Below are positions 7,749-15,930 of a stretch of 36,964 nucleotides of DNA, piece after piece; the first letter of the stretch is position 1; each line of letters opens with the position of its first letter. The position numbers were made by a program, and so were the translations under genes. The notes below the pieces were generated by a model, which saw only the letters and a list, made by a program, of their open reading frames with translations, was not told the origin of the DNA and did not search any database. The stretch is from an uncultured Desulfuromonadales bacterium (lineage in GTDB: Bacteria; Desulfobacterota; Desulfuromonadia; Desulfuromonadales; Geopsychrobacteraceae). The stretch is taken from positions 1 to 36,964 of the forward strand of contig CAMYNC010000037.1 in assembly GCA_947259685.1 (NCBI GenBank), read 5' to 3'.

Positions 7749-7784
7749 GATCGCCTCGGCGACTCCTGCCAAACGTTCTTAATC

Positions 7785-8705
7785 GTGGTCACGGTAGCAC
7801 TCACAGGGGCAACTGGCTTTATTGGCAGTGTATTGCTCAAATATTTATCAAATCAGGGATTCCGGGTTAAAGCATTGTACCGGCCCGGCCCCTCCCCGCC
7901 CCCCCACCCCATAGACTCTATTGAATGGCTTGCCGGCAACCTTGAGGATGTGAACAGCCTGCGCTCCCTCGTTACTGACGTTGATGTGGTTGTCCACTGT
8001 GCCGGCGCCGTCCGTGGGAGAACTCTGGAACATTTCAAAAAAATCAATATCGAAGGTGTCGAACGACTGCTTCAGGTCGCTATTGAGAAGAGAGTTCCAC
8101 GCTTTCTGCTGATGTCTTCCCTGGCTGCTCGCGAACCCTCAGTCTCCGCCTATGCGCTAAGCAAAAAACTGGGCGAAGATGTTCTTATGGAACATGGCGA
8201 TAAAATAGCCTGGGATATCCTTCGCCCGCCGGCTGTTTATGGCCCTGGAGACCGTGAAATGCAACCTCTGTTGAAACTGATTAAGCGTGGAATCATTCCC
8301 GTGATCGGTGGAAACAAAAGTAGGTTCTCGTTACTTCACGTTGATGACCTGGCAAAGGCAGTCGTCTGTCTGCTACGATCGGAGAGAACCCAACAAGGAC
8401 GATCTTTTGAATTGCATGACGGGCATCCTGATGGTTATACTTGGCAACAAATCGCGTCCATAGCTACCCATCTCAACGGTAAAGCGCCCCGCTGTTTTTC
8501 GGTCCCTCAACGATTACTACAGACAGCCGGCCTGAGCAACGTTTTCCTGGCTAGACTCTTTGGCTACCAACCCATGTTGACACCGGGCAAAGTGAGAGAG
8601 CTTTTCCATCCAGATTGGGTTTGTGATAACACCGCAATTACCAGCGCAATCGACTGGCAGCCAGAAGTTTTGTTTCAAGAAGGAATGAAACGTCTCTTTT
8701 CATAA
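7785..8705 (+). CDS. cerR: NAD-dependent epimerase/dehydratase-type reductase, candidate ceramide reductase (CerR)
   Basis: A 306-residue extended short-chain dehydrogenase. The nucleotide-binding motif TGATGFIG is at residues 7-14 and the catalytic pair is in YALSK (Tyr123, Lys127), with the upstream serine in LLMSSLA (about 108-114). The N-terminal fold and LRPPAVYGPGD (about 145-155) are typical of the NAD(P)-sugar-epimerase-like family used for sterol and ceramide reductases. In Caulobacter the homologous gene (CC_1164) is required for ceramide synthesis, and the enzyme reduces the 3-oxo group, apparently after N-acylation. The frame opens with GTG 7785, 36 nt after the ligase stop, with a weak ribosome site. 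An ordinary sugar-nucleotide epimerase is the alternative, but its place between the ligase and the carrier protein favours CerR. Confidence 0.78.
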   Translation: MVTVALTGATGFIGSVLLKYLSNQGFRVKALYRPGPSPPPHPIDSIEWLAGNLEDVNSLRSLVTDVDVVVHCAGAVRGRTLEHFKKINIEGVERLLQVAIEKRVPRFLLMSSLAAREPSVSAYALSKKLGEDVLMEHGDKIAWDILRPPAVYGPGDREMQPLLKLIKRGIIPVIGGNKSRFSLLHVDDLAKAVVCLLRSERTQQGRSFELHDGHPDGYTWQQIASIATHLNGKAPRCFSVPQRLLQTAGLSNVFLARLFGYQPMLTPGKVRELFHPDWVCDNTAITSAIDWQPEVLFQEGMKRLFS

Positions 8706-8766
8706 GGCTCTGCACGCGGGAAAAGCAGTTAGCTCATTTCGACTAACTTTATTCGCGAACAGAGCC
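8706..8766 (+). promoter_or_regulatory. Long imperfect stem-loop between cerR and acpR
   Basis: GGCTCTG (8706-8712) pairs with CAGAGCC (8760-8766); inside, CGCG pairs with CGCG and AGTTAG with CTAACT around a 10-nt loop. TTTCTT follows. A short stem AAAGG/CCTTT comes next, before the acpR ribosome site GGAG. It may be an mRNA-processing or stabilising element, or a partial terminator, adjusting carrier-protein output relative to the enzymes. Confidence 0.55.
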
Positions 8767-8808
8767 TTTCTTAAAGGGTCTCCTTTAGCCGTTGGAGTTA
8801 TAACGAAT

Positions 8809-9063
8809 ATGACAACCCTACAATATAATGCTATTTATCAGCAGGTCGAAGTTCTGCTGCAGCAATACGCTCCGCAACAGGTACCGATTCAGGAAGATAC
8901 GGATTTGATCAATGACCTGGGCTTTGACTCGCTGAGGGTCATGGAGATGTTGCATGAGATAGAAGATATTTTCGACATATCTTATCCTTTAAACGACCTA
9001 TCAAACTTACGAACGGTTAAAGATTTTGCCTTACAAATCCAGCACATTGTTGAGAAAACCTGA
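8809..9063 (+). CDS. acpR: Dedicated acyl carrier protein (AcpR-like)
   Basis: An 84-residue acyl carrier protein. The phosphopantetheine attachment serine is Ser41 in DLGFDSLRVME, the canonical DSL motif, with the usual acidic helix II after it. It differs from a housekeeping AcpP and sits between cerR and spt, as the special carrier does in the Caulobacter ceramide locus. It is expected to carry the fatty acyl chain supplied by the ligase and to present it to the serine palmitoyltransferase. The stop TGA overlaps the next ATG by one base (TGATG at 9061-9065), so the two genes are translationally coupled. The Shine-Dalgarno GGAG lies somewhat far (about 11 nt) from ATG 8809. Confidence 0.87.
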   Translation: MTTLQYNAIYQQVEVLLQQYAPQQVPIQEDTDLINDLGFDSLRVMEMLHEIEDIFDISYPLNDLSNLRTVKDFALQIQHIVEKT

Positions 9064-10256
9064 TGCCACTTCTTGACAAATTAAATGCTATCGCAGCCGC
9101 TCGAAAGGACCTGCTACTGTCAGGAGTTGATCCTTTTAACGTAGTCATTGAGGAGATTTATTCCTCCACCGAGGCATCTATCGATGGACGTCGGGTCATT
9201 CTGGCAGGTACCAACAATTACCTCGGCTTGACCTTTGACCAGCAGTGTATCGACGCTGGCAAAGAAGCCCTGAGCAAAGATGGCACCGGAACGACCGGAT
9301 CACGGATGGCCAATGGCACTTTTGCCGGGCACCGTGATCTTGAAAAAGAGTTGGCACTTTTTTACGGGGTCAGCAATGCGATTGTCTTCTCGACCGGATT
9401 TGTCACCAATCTTGGCGTCATTTCCACCTTGACCGGACCAGGTGATGTCATTGTTCTGGACGCTGACTCCCATGCAAGTATCTATGATGCCTGCAAGATG
9501 AGTGGCGCTGAGATGATCCGCTTCCGCCACAACAATATGCAAGACCTGGATAAAAAGCTGCAGCGCCTTGGCTCACGGACCGCAAAGGCGCTGATCATTG
9601 TTGAGGGCATCTACAGTATGTTGGGTGATTGTGCACCATTGGCAGAGATTGCTGAGCTGAAGCGCAAACACAACGCATGGCTGATGGTAGATGAAGCGCA
9701 CTCCATGGGCGTGTTGGGCAAACAGGGTCGCGGCATGGCAGAGGCCGCCGGCGTTGAACAAGATGTCGATTTCATTGTTGGCACCTTCAGCAAAAGCCTT
9801 GGATCTATTGGTGGTTACTGCGTCAGCAACCACCCCGAACTGGACCTGGTCCGTTACCTCAGTCGCTCCTATGTCTTTACCGCATCACCATCCCCTGCGA
9901 CCATTGCAACAGTACGCAAAGCCTTGCAAATCGTTCATTCCCAACAACAGCTGCGCACCAAGCTCTGGGAAAATGTGGAACAGTTGTATGAAGGTCTCAA
10001 GGGATTGGACTTTGAACTTGGCCCTGATCCTGGTCCGATTGTCGCAATTCGTGTTCCGACCAAGGAGAAGGCTCTGCTCGCCTGGAAGGCGTTGCTGGAA
10101 CAAGGTATCTATGTCAACCTGGTGTTCCCACCGGCAGCTCCGGCGGGCATGAGTTTGCTGCGTTGCAGTATCAGTGCGGCTCATACAGCCGAACAGATTA
10201 ATTATCTGCTGAAAGTCTTTGGGGAATTACAACCGATGATGACGACGCAAGACTAA
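9063..10256 (+). CDS. spt: Serine palmitoyltransferase-like alpha-oxoamine synthase
   Basis: A 397-residue soluble PLP enzyme of the alpha-oxoamine synthase family (SPT, KBL, BioF, HemA). Asp210 in DEAHSMGVLG binds the pyridine nitrogen, with His213 nearby, and Lys244 in GTFSKSLGSIGGY forms the Schiff base. GTGTTGSRMANGTFAGH (about residues 75-92) is typical of the family's N-terminal active-site segment. Length (about 400) fits bacterial SPT. The reaction expected is condensation of L-serine with an acyl thioester, here probably an acyl chain on the adjacent carrier protein, giving 3-oxo-sphinganine and CO2. It overlaps acpR by one base. BioF or KBL are alternatives on sequence alone, but there is no biotin or threonine-catabolism gene nearby and the whole ceramide set is present. 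Confidence 0.85.
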   Translation: MPLLDKLNAIAAARKDLLLSGVDPFNVVIEEIYSSTEASIDGRRVILAGTNNYLGLTFDQQCIDAGKEALSKDGTGTTGSRMANGTFAGHRDLEKELALFYGVSNAIVFSTGFVTNLGVISTLTGPGDVIVLDADSHASIYDACKMSGAEMIRFRHNNMQDLDKKLQRLGSRTAKALIIVEGIYSMLGDCAPLAEIAELKRKHNAWLMVDEAHSMGVLGKQGRGMAEAAGVEQDVDFIVGTFSKSLGSIGGYCVSNHPELDLVRYLSRSYVFTASPSPATIATVRKALQIVHSQQQLRTKLWENVEQLYEGLKGLDFELGPDPGPIVAIRVPTKEKALLAWKALLEQGIYVNLVFPPAAPAGMSLLRCSISAAHTAEQINYLLKVFGELQPMMTTQD

Positions 10257-10343
10257 ACCTTTGAACAGAAGCACAAAAGAAGTTCGCACCGAAGAGAGCC
10301 TTGGCAAAGAAACTCTCTGGTATTTTGACAGGAAGACCCCTTA

Positions 10344-11711
10344 ATGACTGCATCACCATCCACGATTATCATGCCGGTAGAAAACCAAGTCCGTGAAATG
10401 GACGCTAAGATTCTGCTTTCATGCGTGGCAGCAGAGCGTGGCTACCCAGTTTTAATCGGCTCCCGCGCCTATATTCACTTTGCGGTGGCCTCGATTCCAC
10501 GCGGCATCTACATGGCCAAGAGCATGAAAACCCGCAGCATTCGCATGTTCAAAATCCTCAACCAGCTTGGCCACGATATTTTAGCCTGGGATGAAGAAGG
10601 GCTTTTGCGGGAACCGGATGAGATTTACCACCGCTGGCGGCTGTCTTCAGTGGCAATGAAGCGTATTGCCTGCCTGACAACCTGGGGTGAAGACAATGCA
10701 CGCGCTTTTCGCTCCTTCGAAGGCTACGCCAACACGCCGATAAAGGTCACCGGGAATCCCAGGATAGACCTGTTGCGTCCTGAACTCTGTGATTATTACC
10801 GTCCAGAAGCAGAGGTCATTCGGGAACGTTTCGGGGATTTCATACTCATCAATACCAATTTCAGCAAGGTCAACCACTACTACCCGCAACTCGGCGAACT
10901 AAAACAAGCTGTCGAAGGCAAGAAGCCTGGAAAAGCAGAACCTTACGACATCGGTAAAGGCCGCCACAAGCTGGCCATTTTTGAACATTTTCAAAAAATG
11001 TTGCCGGTATTCTGTGACGCCTTTGCTGACCACAGGGTGATTTTACGACCCCATCCTTCCGAAAGTCACCAAACCTGGCTGGACGTTGCCAAAGATCACC
11101 CTAATTTGGTCATCACCAACGAAGGCAATGTTCATCCCTGGCTGATGGCTGCCAAAGCAGTGGTCGCCAACGGCTGCACAACCCTGGTGGAATCTGCAAT
11201 ACTCGGCACGGCTGGCGTCAATTACGAGCCGGAAGCTGTCGAAGAGTATGATTTCGCCATCACCAGCGATGTCAGTCGTCGCGTCGCCACTCTTGATGAA
11301 TTATTGAAGACGGTTCGATTGATCGTCGATGGGGACATGGGCCCACTCGATTACGCAACCAGAAAAACTGCTATGGAACCGCATATAGCGGCCCTCGAAG
11401 GGCGTTTGGCTGCGGACCGTATGATTGACGTGCTGGATGAGGCGGGTTACGGTGAGAAGCACCCTCCGGCACCGCCTGCGCTTGATCGTTTTAATGGTTG
11501 GTATCAGACAAAATTAAGGACTTTTGAGAAGCGCATCAACATGCGCAAACCTGGGCACCGCAACAACATTGCTCTGCATGACCACCGCTATCCCGGCATT
11601 ACCGCAGAAGAAATGCTGGCGGTGATAGATCGGTTCAGCCAGCTCCTTGACCGATTCCATGGCCTGCGGGTTAAAAAACATTCTGAGCACTTATACTGGA
11701 TTTACAAATAA
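10344..11711 (+). CDS. Surface carbohydrate biosynthesis protein (GT-B-like)
   Basis: A 455-residue cytoplasmic protein of the family annotated as surface carbohydrate biosynthesis protein. It has a Rossmann-like N-terminal part and a C-terminal half with VILRPHPSES (about residues 232-241) and ANGCTTLVESAILGTAGVNYEP (about 270-290, an E-x-x-x-x-G-x nucleotide-binding pattern) resembling GT-B glycosyltransferases and CDP-glycerol polymerases. I infer a transfer step in surface-glycan or glycolipid assembly; donor and acceptor are not visible. It opens the sugar module 87 nt after spt, with AGGA upstream of ATG 10344 and no terminator between, so co-transcription with the ceramide genes is likely. 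Alternative: a polymerising or priming enzyme rather than a simple transferase. Confidence 0.7.
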   Translation: MTASPSTIIMPVENQVREMDAKILLSCVAAERGYPVLIGSRAYIHFAVASIPRGIYMAKSMKTRSIRMFKILNQLGHDILAWDEEGLLREPDEIYHRWRLSSVAMKRIACLTTWGEDNARAFRSFEGYANTPIKVTGNPRIDLLRPELCDYYRPEAEVIRERFGDFILINTNFSKVNHYYPQLGELKQAVEGKKPGKAEPYDIGKGRHKLAIFEHFQKMLPVFCDAFADHRVILRPHPSESHQTWLDVAKDHPNLVITNEGNVHPWLMAAKAVVANGCTTLVESAILGTAGVNYEPEAVEEYDFAITSDVSRRVATLDELLKTVRLIVDGDMGPLDYATRKTAMEPHIAALEGRLAADRMIDVLDEAGYGEKHPPAPPALDRFNGWYQTKLRTFEKRINMRKPGHRNNIALHDHRYPGITAEEMLAVIDRFSQLLDRFHGLRVKKHSEHLYWIYK

Positions 11712-11722
11712 TCACGATTGCC

Positions 11723-11777
11723 TGCAGCCGAGATCATACATTGTCGATGCCGGGTGACCCACCCTGCCCTGGCTGCA
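11723..11777 (+). promoter_or_regulatory. Nested stem-loop before the oxidoreductase gene
   Basis: TGCAGCC (11723-11729) can pair with GGCTGCA (11771-11777), enclosing a smaller GGGTG/CACCC hairpin (11752-11764). There is no T-tract. It lies in the 100-nt gap between two same-strand genes and may be a processing site or leader structure. Confidence 0.3.
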
Positions 11778-11811
11778 CAACAACTTTCGATCTATATTTT
11801 TGGAGCGCCTC

Positions 11812-12903
11812 ATGTATAACGTAAAAATTCTCGGAGCCGGTTCCATCGGCAATCATCTGGCCAATGCCTCACGCCGTCTAGGCTGGCAGGTTACCCTTTG
11901 TGACAAGGACCCCGCCGCCCTGCAAAGAACGAAGGAGGAAATTTATCCTGCTCGCTACGGGCAATGGGATGATTCGATCCAACTATTTGCCTCTGCAGAT
12001 GCTCCCCGGGGGGGCTTCGACCTGATCTTCATCGGGACACCCCCAGACTCACATATGGATCTCGCTATTCAGGCGATTGGCGAAAAACCGAAAGCCGTGC
12101 TGGTGGAAAAACCTCTTTGTACCCCGGCTCTGGAAAAAGCTGATGAATTAAGTCGACTGGCAGCGGAAACCGGTGTCGAGGTTTTCGTCGGTTACAATCA
12201 CGTCGTCAGTACCGCCGCCGACAAGGCTGTCGAACTCATGCCGCAGCTCGGCACGATTGAAACTCTTGACGTGGAATTCCGTGAGCACTGGGGTGGTATT
12301 TTCACTGCCCACCCATGGCTCGACGGCCCCCAGGACAGCTATCTTGGCTTTTGGCAAAAAGGTGGTGGCGCCAGCGGTGAACACTCCCACGCTATCAATC
12401 TCTGGCAGCATTTCTCACGAAATCTGGGTGCGGGCCGCGTTACCGAAGTTGTCGCGAGCCTCGATTACATTAAAACGGACACGCTCGACTACGACAAGTT
12501 ATGCCTGTTGAACCTGCGCACGGAAAATGGCCTGGTCGGTCGCGTAGTCCAGGATGTTATCACCCAACCCGCTCGCAAGTGGGGTCGCATTCAGGGCAAA
12601 GACGGATTTGTAGACATTGCAATCGGCAGCGAAGATCTCGTGCAATGGGCCTTCGGCGATCAACCAAAAGATCAGCTGCTGATTAAGAAGACACGACCCG
12701 ACGACTTTATTGCCGAGCTAAAACATGTGGATGAAGTCCTCAAAGGGTTACGTGGAGACAGCGGCATATCACTGGAATGCGGCCTTGACACCATGCTGGT
12801 AGTCGCTGCAGCACACCTGTCAAACCAGCAGGGTCAACGCGTCTTGATCGACTACAGCAAAGGCTATTCGCTGGACGCCTTAACGGTAGAAACGCCACAA
12901 TAA
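11812..12903 (+). CDS. Gfo/Idh/MocA-family oxidoreductase
   Basis: A 363-residue NAD(P)-dependent sugar oxidoreductase. The N-terminus has the Rossmann motif GAGSIG (about residues 7-12) and the family's VEKPLC signature (about 100, the lysine being catalytic); GEHSHAINLWQH (about 185-196) is the H-x-x-D-like active-site helix, reading H-x-x-x-x-x-W here. ATG 11812 is chosen because TTTTGGAG lies 6 nt before it; a TTG at 11800 is the other in-frame start. In similar loci such enzymes oxidise or reduce a nucleotide-linked or free sugar before nonulosonate condensation. Its stop TAA touches the next gene. The exact substrate is unknown; a role in making the sugar acceptor for the NeuB-like synthase is inferred from position. 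Confidence 0.8.
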   Translation: MYNVKILGAGSIGNHLANASRRLGWQVTLCDKDPAALQRTKEEIYPARYGQWDDSIQLFASADAPRGGFDLIFIGTPPDSHMDLAIQAIGEKPKAVLVEKPLCTPALEKADELSRLAAETGVEVFVGYNHVVSTAADKAVELMPQLGTIETLDVEFREHWGGIFTAHPWLDGPQDSYLGFWQKGGGASGEHSHAINLWQHFSRNLGAGRVTEVVASLDYIKTDTLDYDKLCLLNLRTENGLVGRVVQDVITQPARKWGRIQGKDGFVDIAIGSEDLVQWAFGDQPKDQLLIKKTRPDDFIAELKHVDEVLKGLRGDSGISLECGLDTMLVVAAAHLSNQQGQRVLIDYSKGYSLDALTVETPQ

Positions 12904-12915
12904 ATGGAGGTCAGC

Positions 12916-14463
12916 GTGGGCCAGAGATTCGATTTCAAAGATCTATTTATCCTGGATATGGCAAACAATCATCAGGGCGATGTAGAGCATGGGCTCAATA
13001 TTGTTCGTTCTTTTGCCAAGGTCGTCAAGGATCATGCAGCCAGAGCTGCACTAAAATTTCAATTCAGACAACTCGACACCTTTATTCATCCTGACCATCA
13101 GAAAAACAGCGACCACAAGCAGGTCCAACGCTTCCTGTCAACTCGTCTGCTCTGTGACAAGTACCAACTCCTGCTGGACGAGGTTCGCGCGAAGGGGCTG
13201 GTCTCCATGTGCACACCCTTTGACGAAGCTTCAGTCGACATCATCAGCGACATGGATTTCGACATAATCAAGGTGGCAAGCTGCTCAGGGAAAGACTGGC
13301 CACTGTTGGAAAAGGTTGCTGATGCAGGCAAGCCGGTTATTTTTTCAACTGGGGGATTGACAATCAGAGATATTGATAACTTGGTCAGCTTCTTCCAGCA
13401 TCGTGGAGTTCACTTCGCAATCATGCATTGTGTGGCCATCTACCCCACTCCTGACCAAAACATGAACCTGCAGCAGATTGCCCTGTTGCGCTCTCGATAC
13501 CCGGGAATCCATATCGGCTGGTCGACACATGAATCGCCATCAGACCTGATCCCCGTGCAATTGGCCGTTGCTTTGGGCGCCGAACTGTTCGAGCGTCACA
13601 TTGGGATTGAGACTGAGAAAGCTCCGCTCAATGCCTATTCCTCAACCCCAGAGCAGGTCGCAGAGTGGATCAAAGCCAAGCAAAGAGCCCAGTTGCTGTG
13701 CGGCCCCAAAGAACGTCAACCGGCTTCCGCTACAGAGCAAAGTGCCATTGACGGGTTGAAACGCGGGGTGTACGCAAAAACCAGAATCCGTAAAGGGAGT
13801 ACGATCAAAAGCGACCAGGTTTACTTTGCGATTCCCTACAATGAGGGCCAGCTAGATAGTGGCCACTTCAAGTCTGGGATCACCTCTCAAAAAGATTTTG
13901 CCGCAAACGCACCTCTCCTAGAAGACAAGCTTGAACTCCCTGTCCAGGAAGACGAGTTGGTGATCAAGCATGCCGTCCACGACGTTAAAGCCCTACTCAA
14001 CGAAGCTAAAATTCACCTCGGCCCTGAATTCAAGGTTGAGTATTCACATCATTACGGCATTTCAAAGTTTCTTGAAACAGGCGCAGTCCTTATTGAATGT
14101 ATCAGCCGTGACTATTGCAAAAAATTGGTTGTGCAGCTGCCCGGACAAAACCATCCCTCCCACTACCATGCCCTTAAGGAAGAGACTTTCCAAGTGCTCT
14201 ATGGTTCGCTGAACTGCACGATTGATGGTCATCAGCGAAAACTCATACCAGGGGAAAGTGTCGTTGTTATGCCTGGCGTCTGGCATTCATTCGGAACTGA
14301 GGATGGGGTGATCTTTGAAGAGATCTCCAGCCGCGACTACGATAACGATTCTTTCTACGAAGATAAAAGCATCAATAAGCTGGCCAGAGCAGAGAGAAAA
14401 ACGGTGGTGGATCACTGGGGACGCTTTCAGATCAAAGCTCTAACTGGACATAACGAAGGTTAA
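12916..14463 (+). CDS. NeuB-type sialic/nonulosonic acid synthase fused to SAF and cupin domains
   Basis: A roughly 515-residue three-part protein. Residues about 1-260 are a NeuB TIM barrel, which condenses phosphoenolpyruvate with an aldose (DMANNHQGDVEHG near the start; KFQFRQLDTF; FSTGG; GWSTHES; FERHIGIE). Residues about 275-345 are an SAF/antifreeze-like domain, usual in sialate synthases. The C-terminal about 150 residues are an extra cupin with a metal-site pattern HPSHYHALKEETFQVL and MPGVWHSF, similar to sugar-isomerase-type cupins. A strong GGAGGT lies 4-5 nt before GTG 12916, while ATG 12904, directly at the preceding stop, has none; I prefer GTG. The fused cupin suggests an isomerase or epimerase that prepares the aldose or opens the product, but this is inference. 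It is followed by HAD and CMP-transferase genes as in nonulosonate loci. Confidence 0.83.
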   Translation: MGQRFDFKDLFILDMANNHQGDVEHGLNIVRSFAKVVKDHAARAALKFQFRQLDTFIHPDHQKNSDHKQVQRFLSTRLLCDKYQLLLDEVRAKGLVSMCTPFDEASVDIISDMDFDIIKVASCSGKDWPLLEKVADAGKPVIFSTGGLTIRDIDNLVSFFQHRGVHFAIMHCVAIYPTPDQNMNLQQIALLRSRYPGIHIGWSTHESPSDLIPVQLAVALGAELFERHIGIETEKAPLNAYSSTPEQVAEWIKAKQRAQLLCGPKERQPASATEQSAIDGLKRGVYAKTRIRKGSTIKSDQVYFAIPYNEGQLDSGHFKSGITSQKDFAANAPLLEDKLELPVQEDELVIKHAVHDVKALLNEAKIHLGPEFKVEYSHHYGISKFLETGAVLIECISRDYCKKLVVQLPGQNHPSHYHALKEETFQVLYGSLNCTIDGHQRKLIPGESVVVMPGVWHSFGTEDGVIFEEISSRDYDNDSFYEDKSINKLARAERKTVVDHWGRFQIKALTGHNEG

Positions 14464-14479
14464 GCCGGGATTTACGAGC

Positions 14480-15154
14480 ATGCTAAAATGCGTCGTCTTT
14501 GATTTTGATGGCACCCTGGTTGATTCCAACGCCATCAAAAGAGAAACTTTTTTTACCATTGCTCGCTCCTGGGATTCTTCAGGTGAAGTCGTTGCCGAGG
14601 TCTTTAAGAACTGGCCCGCAGCAAATCGCTATGAGAAAACCTATAAAATTGCCGAGGGCTTAATCTCCAGGGGCCTGTTGCCAAAGGGCCCCTCCCTGGA
14701 AGAGTGGGCCTCTCTGCTGGCAAATGAGTACACAGCGCAGTGCGAACGCGCTATCGCTGCTTGTGAGGAAATGCCTGGTGCGACCCAAGCTCTGAATGAA
14801 CTTTCCGCCAAGGGCCTGCTCTTGTATGTCAACTCAGCCACGCCTATGGAGCCTTTGCTACGGTTGTTGGACTTGCGCAGCTGGTCACATTTTTTTCAAG
14901 CCGTTTACGGCGCGGAAGCGTCCAAGGCAAATAACCTCGGACACATTGCCACTCAAACGGGTGCAATGCAGCATGAGATTGTTCATGTCGGCGACCAGCG
15001 TGATGACAAACACGGGGCGGAACAATTTGGCTGCCACTTTGTGGCTATGGCGGCTGCCAACTCGGGGCCGATAGGCATAGAGAGTACTCTGGTCGTAAAG
15101 GACCTACGGGAGCTGTCTGACCTGTTCACAAAAATCGACCAGGAGTCGTCATGA
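14480..15154 (+). CDS. HAD-superfamily phosphatase
   Basis: A 224-residue HAD hydrolase. Motif I is DFDGT with Asp8 as nucleophile and Asp10 as acid/base; motif II is the serine in VNSAT (about residue 113-117); motif IV is GDQRDD (about 170-175). The cap is helical (about residues 20-85), as in the phosphoglycolate-phosphatase-like subclass. It lies between the NeuB-type synthase and the CMP-sugar synthetase, the usual place for a nonulosonate-9-phosphate phosphatase (NanP/KdsC-like step), so it probably dephosphorylates the product of the synthase. Substrate is inferred, not visible. It starts 16 nt after the synthase and its stop overlaps the next start as ATGA. There is no strong ribosome site, so it may be coupled to the upstream gene. 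Confidence 0.8.
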   Translation: MLKCVVFDFDGTLVDSNAIKRETFFTIARSWDSSGEVVAEVFKNWPAANRYEKTYKIAEGLISRGLLPKGPSLEEWASLLANEYTAQCERAIAACEEMPGATQALNELSAKGLLLYVNSATPMEPLLRLLDLRSWSHFFQAVYGAEASKANNLGHIATQTGAMQHEIVHVGDQRDDKHGAEQFGCHFVAMAAANSGPIGIESTLVVKDLRELSDLFTKIDQESS

Positions 15155-15864
15155 TTAAAGGACAGCGGATCCTAGCAGTTTGTCCGGCACGTGGGGGCAG
15201 CAAGGGAATCCCACTCAAAAATCTCCAGCCGTTTCTTGGCGTCCCGCTGGTCGCGCGCGTGGGTCACCTGATCGCTGAAATTCCGGGAATAGACCGCGCT
15301 ATTGTCTCTACCGATTCTGAGGAGATTGCCAAAGTCGCCAAAGAGTCTGGCCTCGATACACCATTTTATCGTCCGGAAGATCTTTCAGGCGATCGGATCT
15401 CTGACCTGGAAGTCTTGTCTCATGCCCTTATCGAAGCAGAGCGCCTGGACGGGGTTCAGTATGACATTGTCGTTATGTTGCAACCGACCTCTCCTCTTAG
15501 AAAGACAGAACATGTTGAGGACACGATCAACATGCTCATTGATGGAGACTGGGATGCGGTCTGGACAGTGTCTGAAACAGACTCCAAGGGTCACCCGCTG
15601 AAACAATTAACCGTTAATGATGGCCGGCTCGACTATTATGATGAGAGTGGCAAGCAAATTATCGCCCGTCAACAACTGGTGCCTGTTTACCATCGAAACG
15701 GTGTTGCCTATGCCATCAAGCGCAGTTGTCTCTTGGATCAACAGAGTATTAAGGGGGAGCGGACCGGAGCGCTTGTCCTGGAGGGGAACCTGGTCAGCAT
15801 CGATACCCACTGGGATTTAGAACTGGCGGAGTTTATTTACTCGATGCAACAAAAAGCAACATGA
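15151..15864 (+). CDS. CMP-sugar synthetase (acylneuraminate cytidylyltransferase family)
   Basis: A 237-residue enzyme of the NeuA/KdsB family. The nucleotide loop reads ARGGSKGIPLKN (residues 13-24), with STDSEEIA (about 52-59) and LQPTSPLR (about 111-118), all characteristic of acylneuraminate rather than Kdo cytidylyltransferases. It should couple a nonulosonic acid with CTP to give a CMP-sugar and pyrophosphate. It overlaps the HAD gene by four bases (ATGA), which argues for one pathway. Together with the NeuB-type synthase and the HAD phosphatase it forms a complete three-step core for a CMP-activated acid sugar. The identity of the sugar (sialic, legionaminic, Kdn-like or other) cannot be decided from this window. 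Confidence 0.88.
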   Translation: MIKGQRILAVCPARGGSKGIPLKNLQPFLGVPLVARVGHLIAEIPGIDRAIVSTDSEEIAKVAKESGLDTPFYRPEDLSGDRISDLEVLSHALIEAERLDGVQYDIVVMLQPTSPLRKTEHVEDTINMLIDGDWDAVWTVSETDSKGHPLKQLTVNDGRLDYYDESGKQIIARQQLVPVYHRNGVAYAIKRSCLLDQQSIKGERTGALVLEGNLVSIDTHWDLELAEFIYSMQQKAT

Positions 15865-15930
15865 GCATTTTACCTTTTCTCCCAGGGGTGAAGTGCTGTC
15901 CACAAATCTCCCCTACCCAAAGCATATAAA

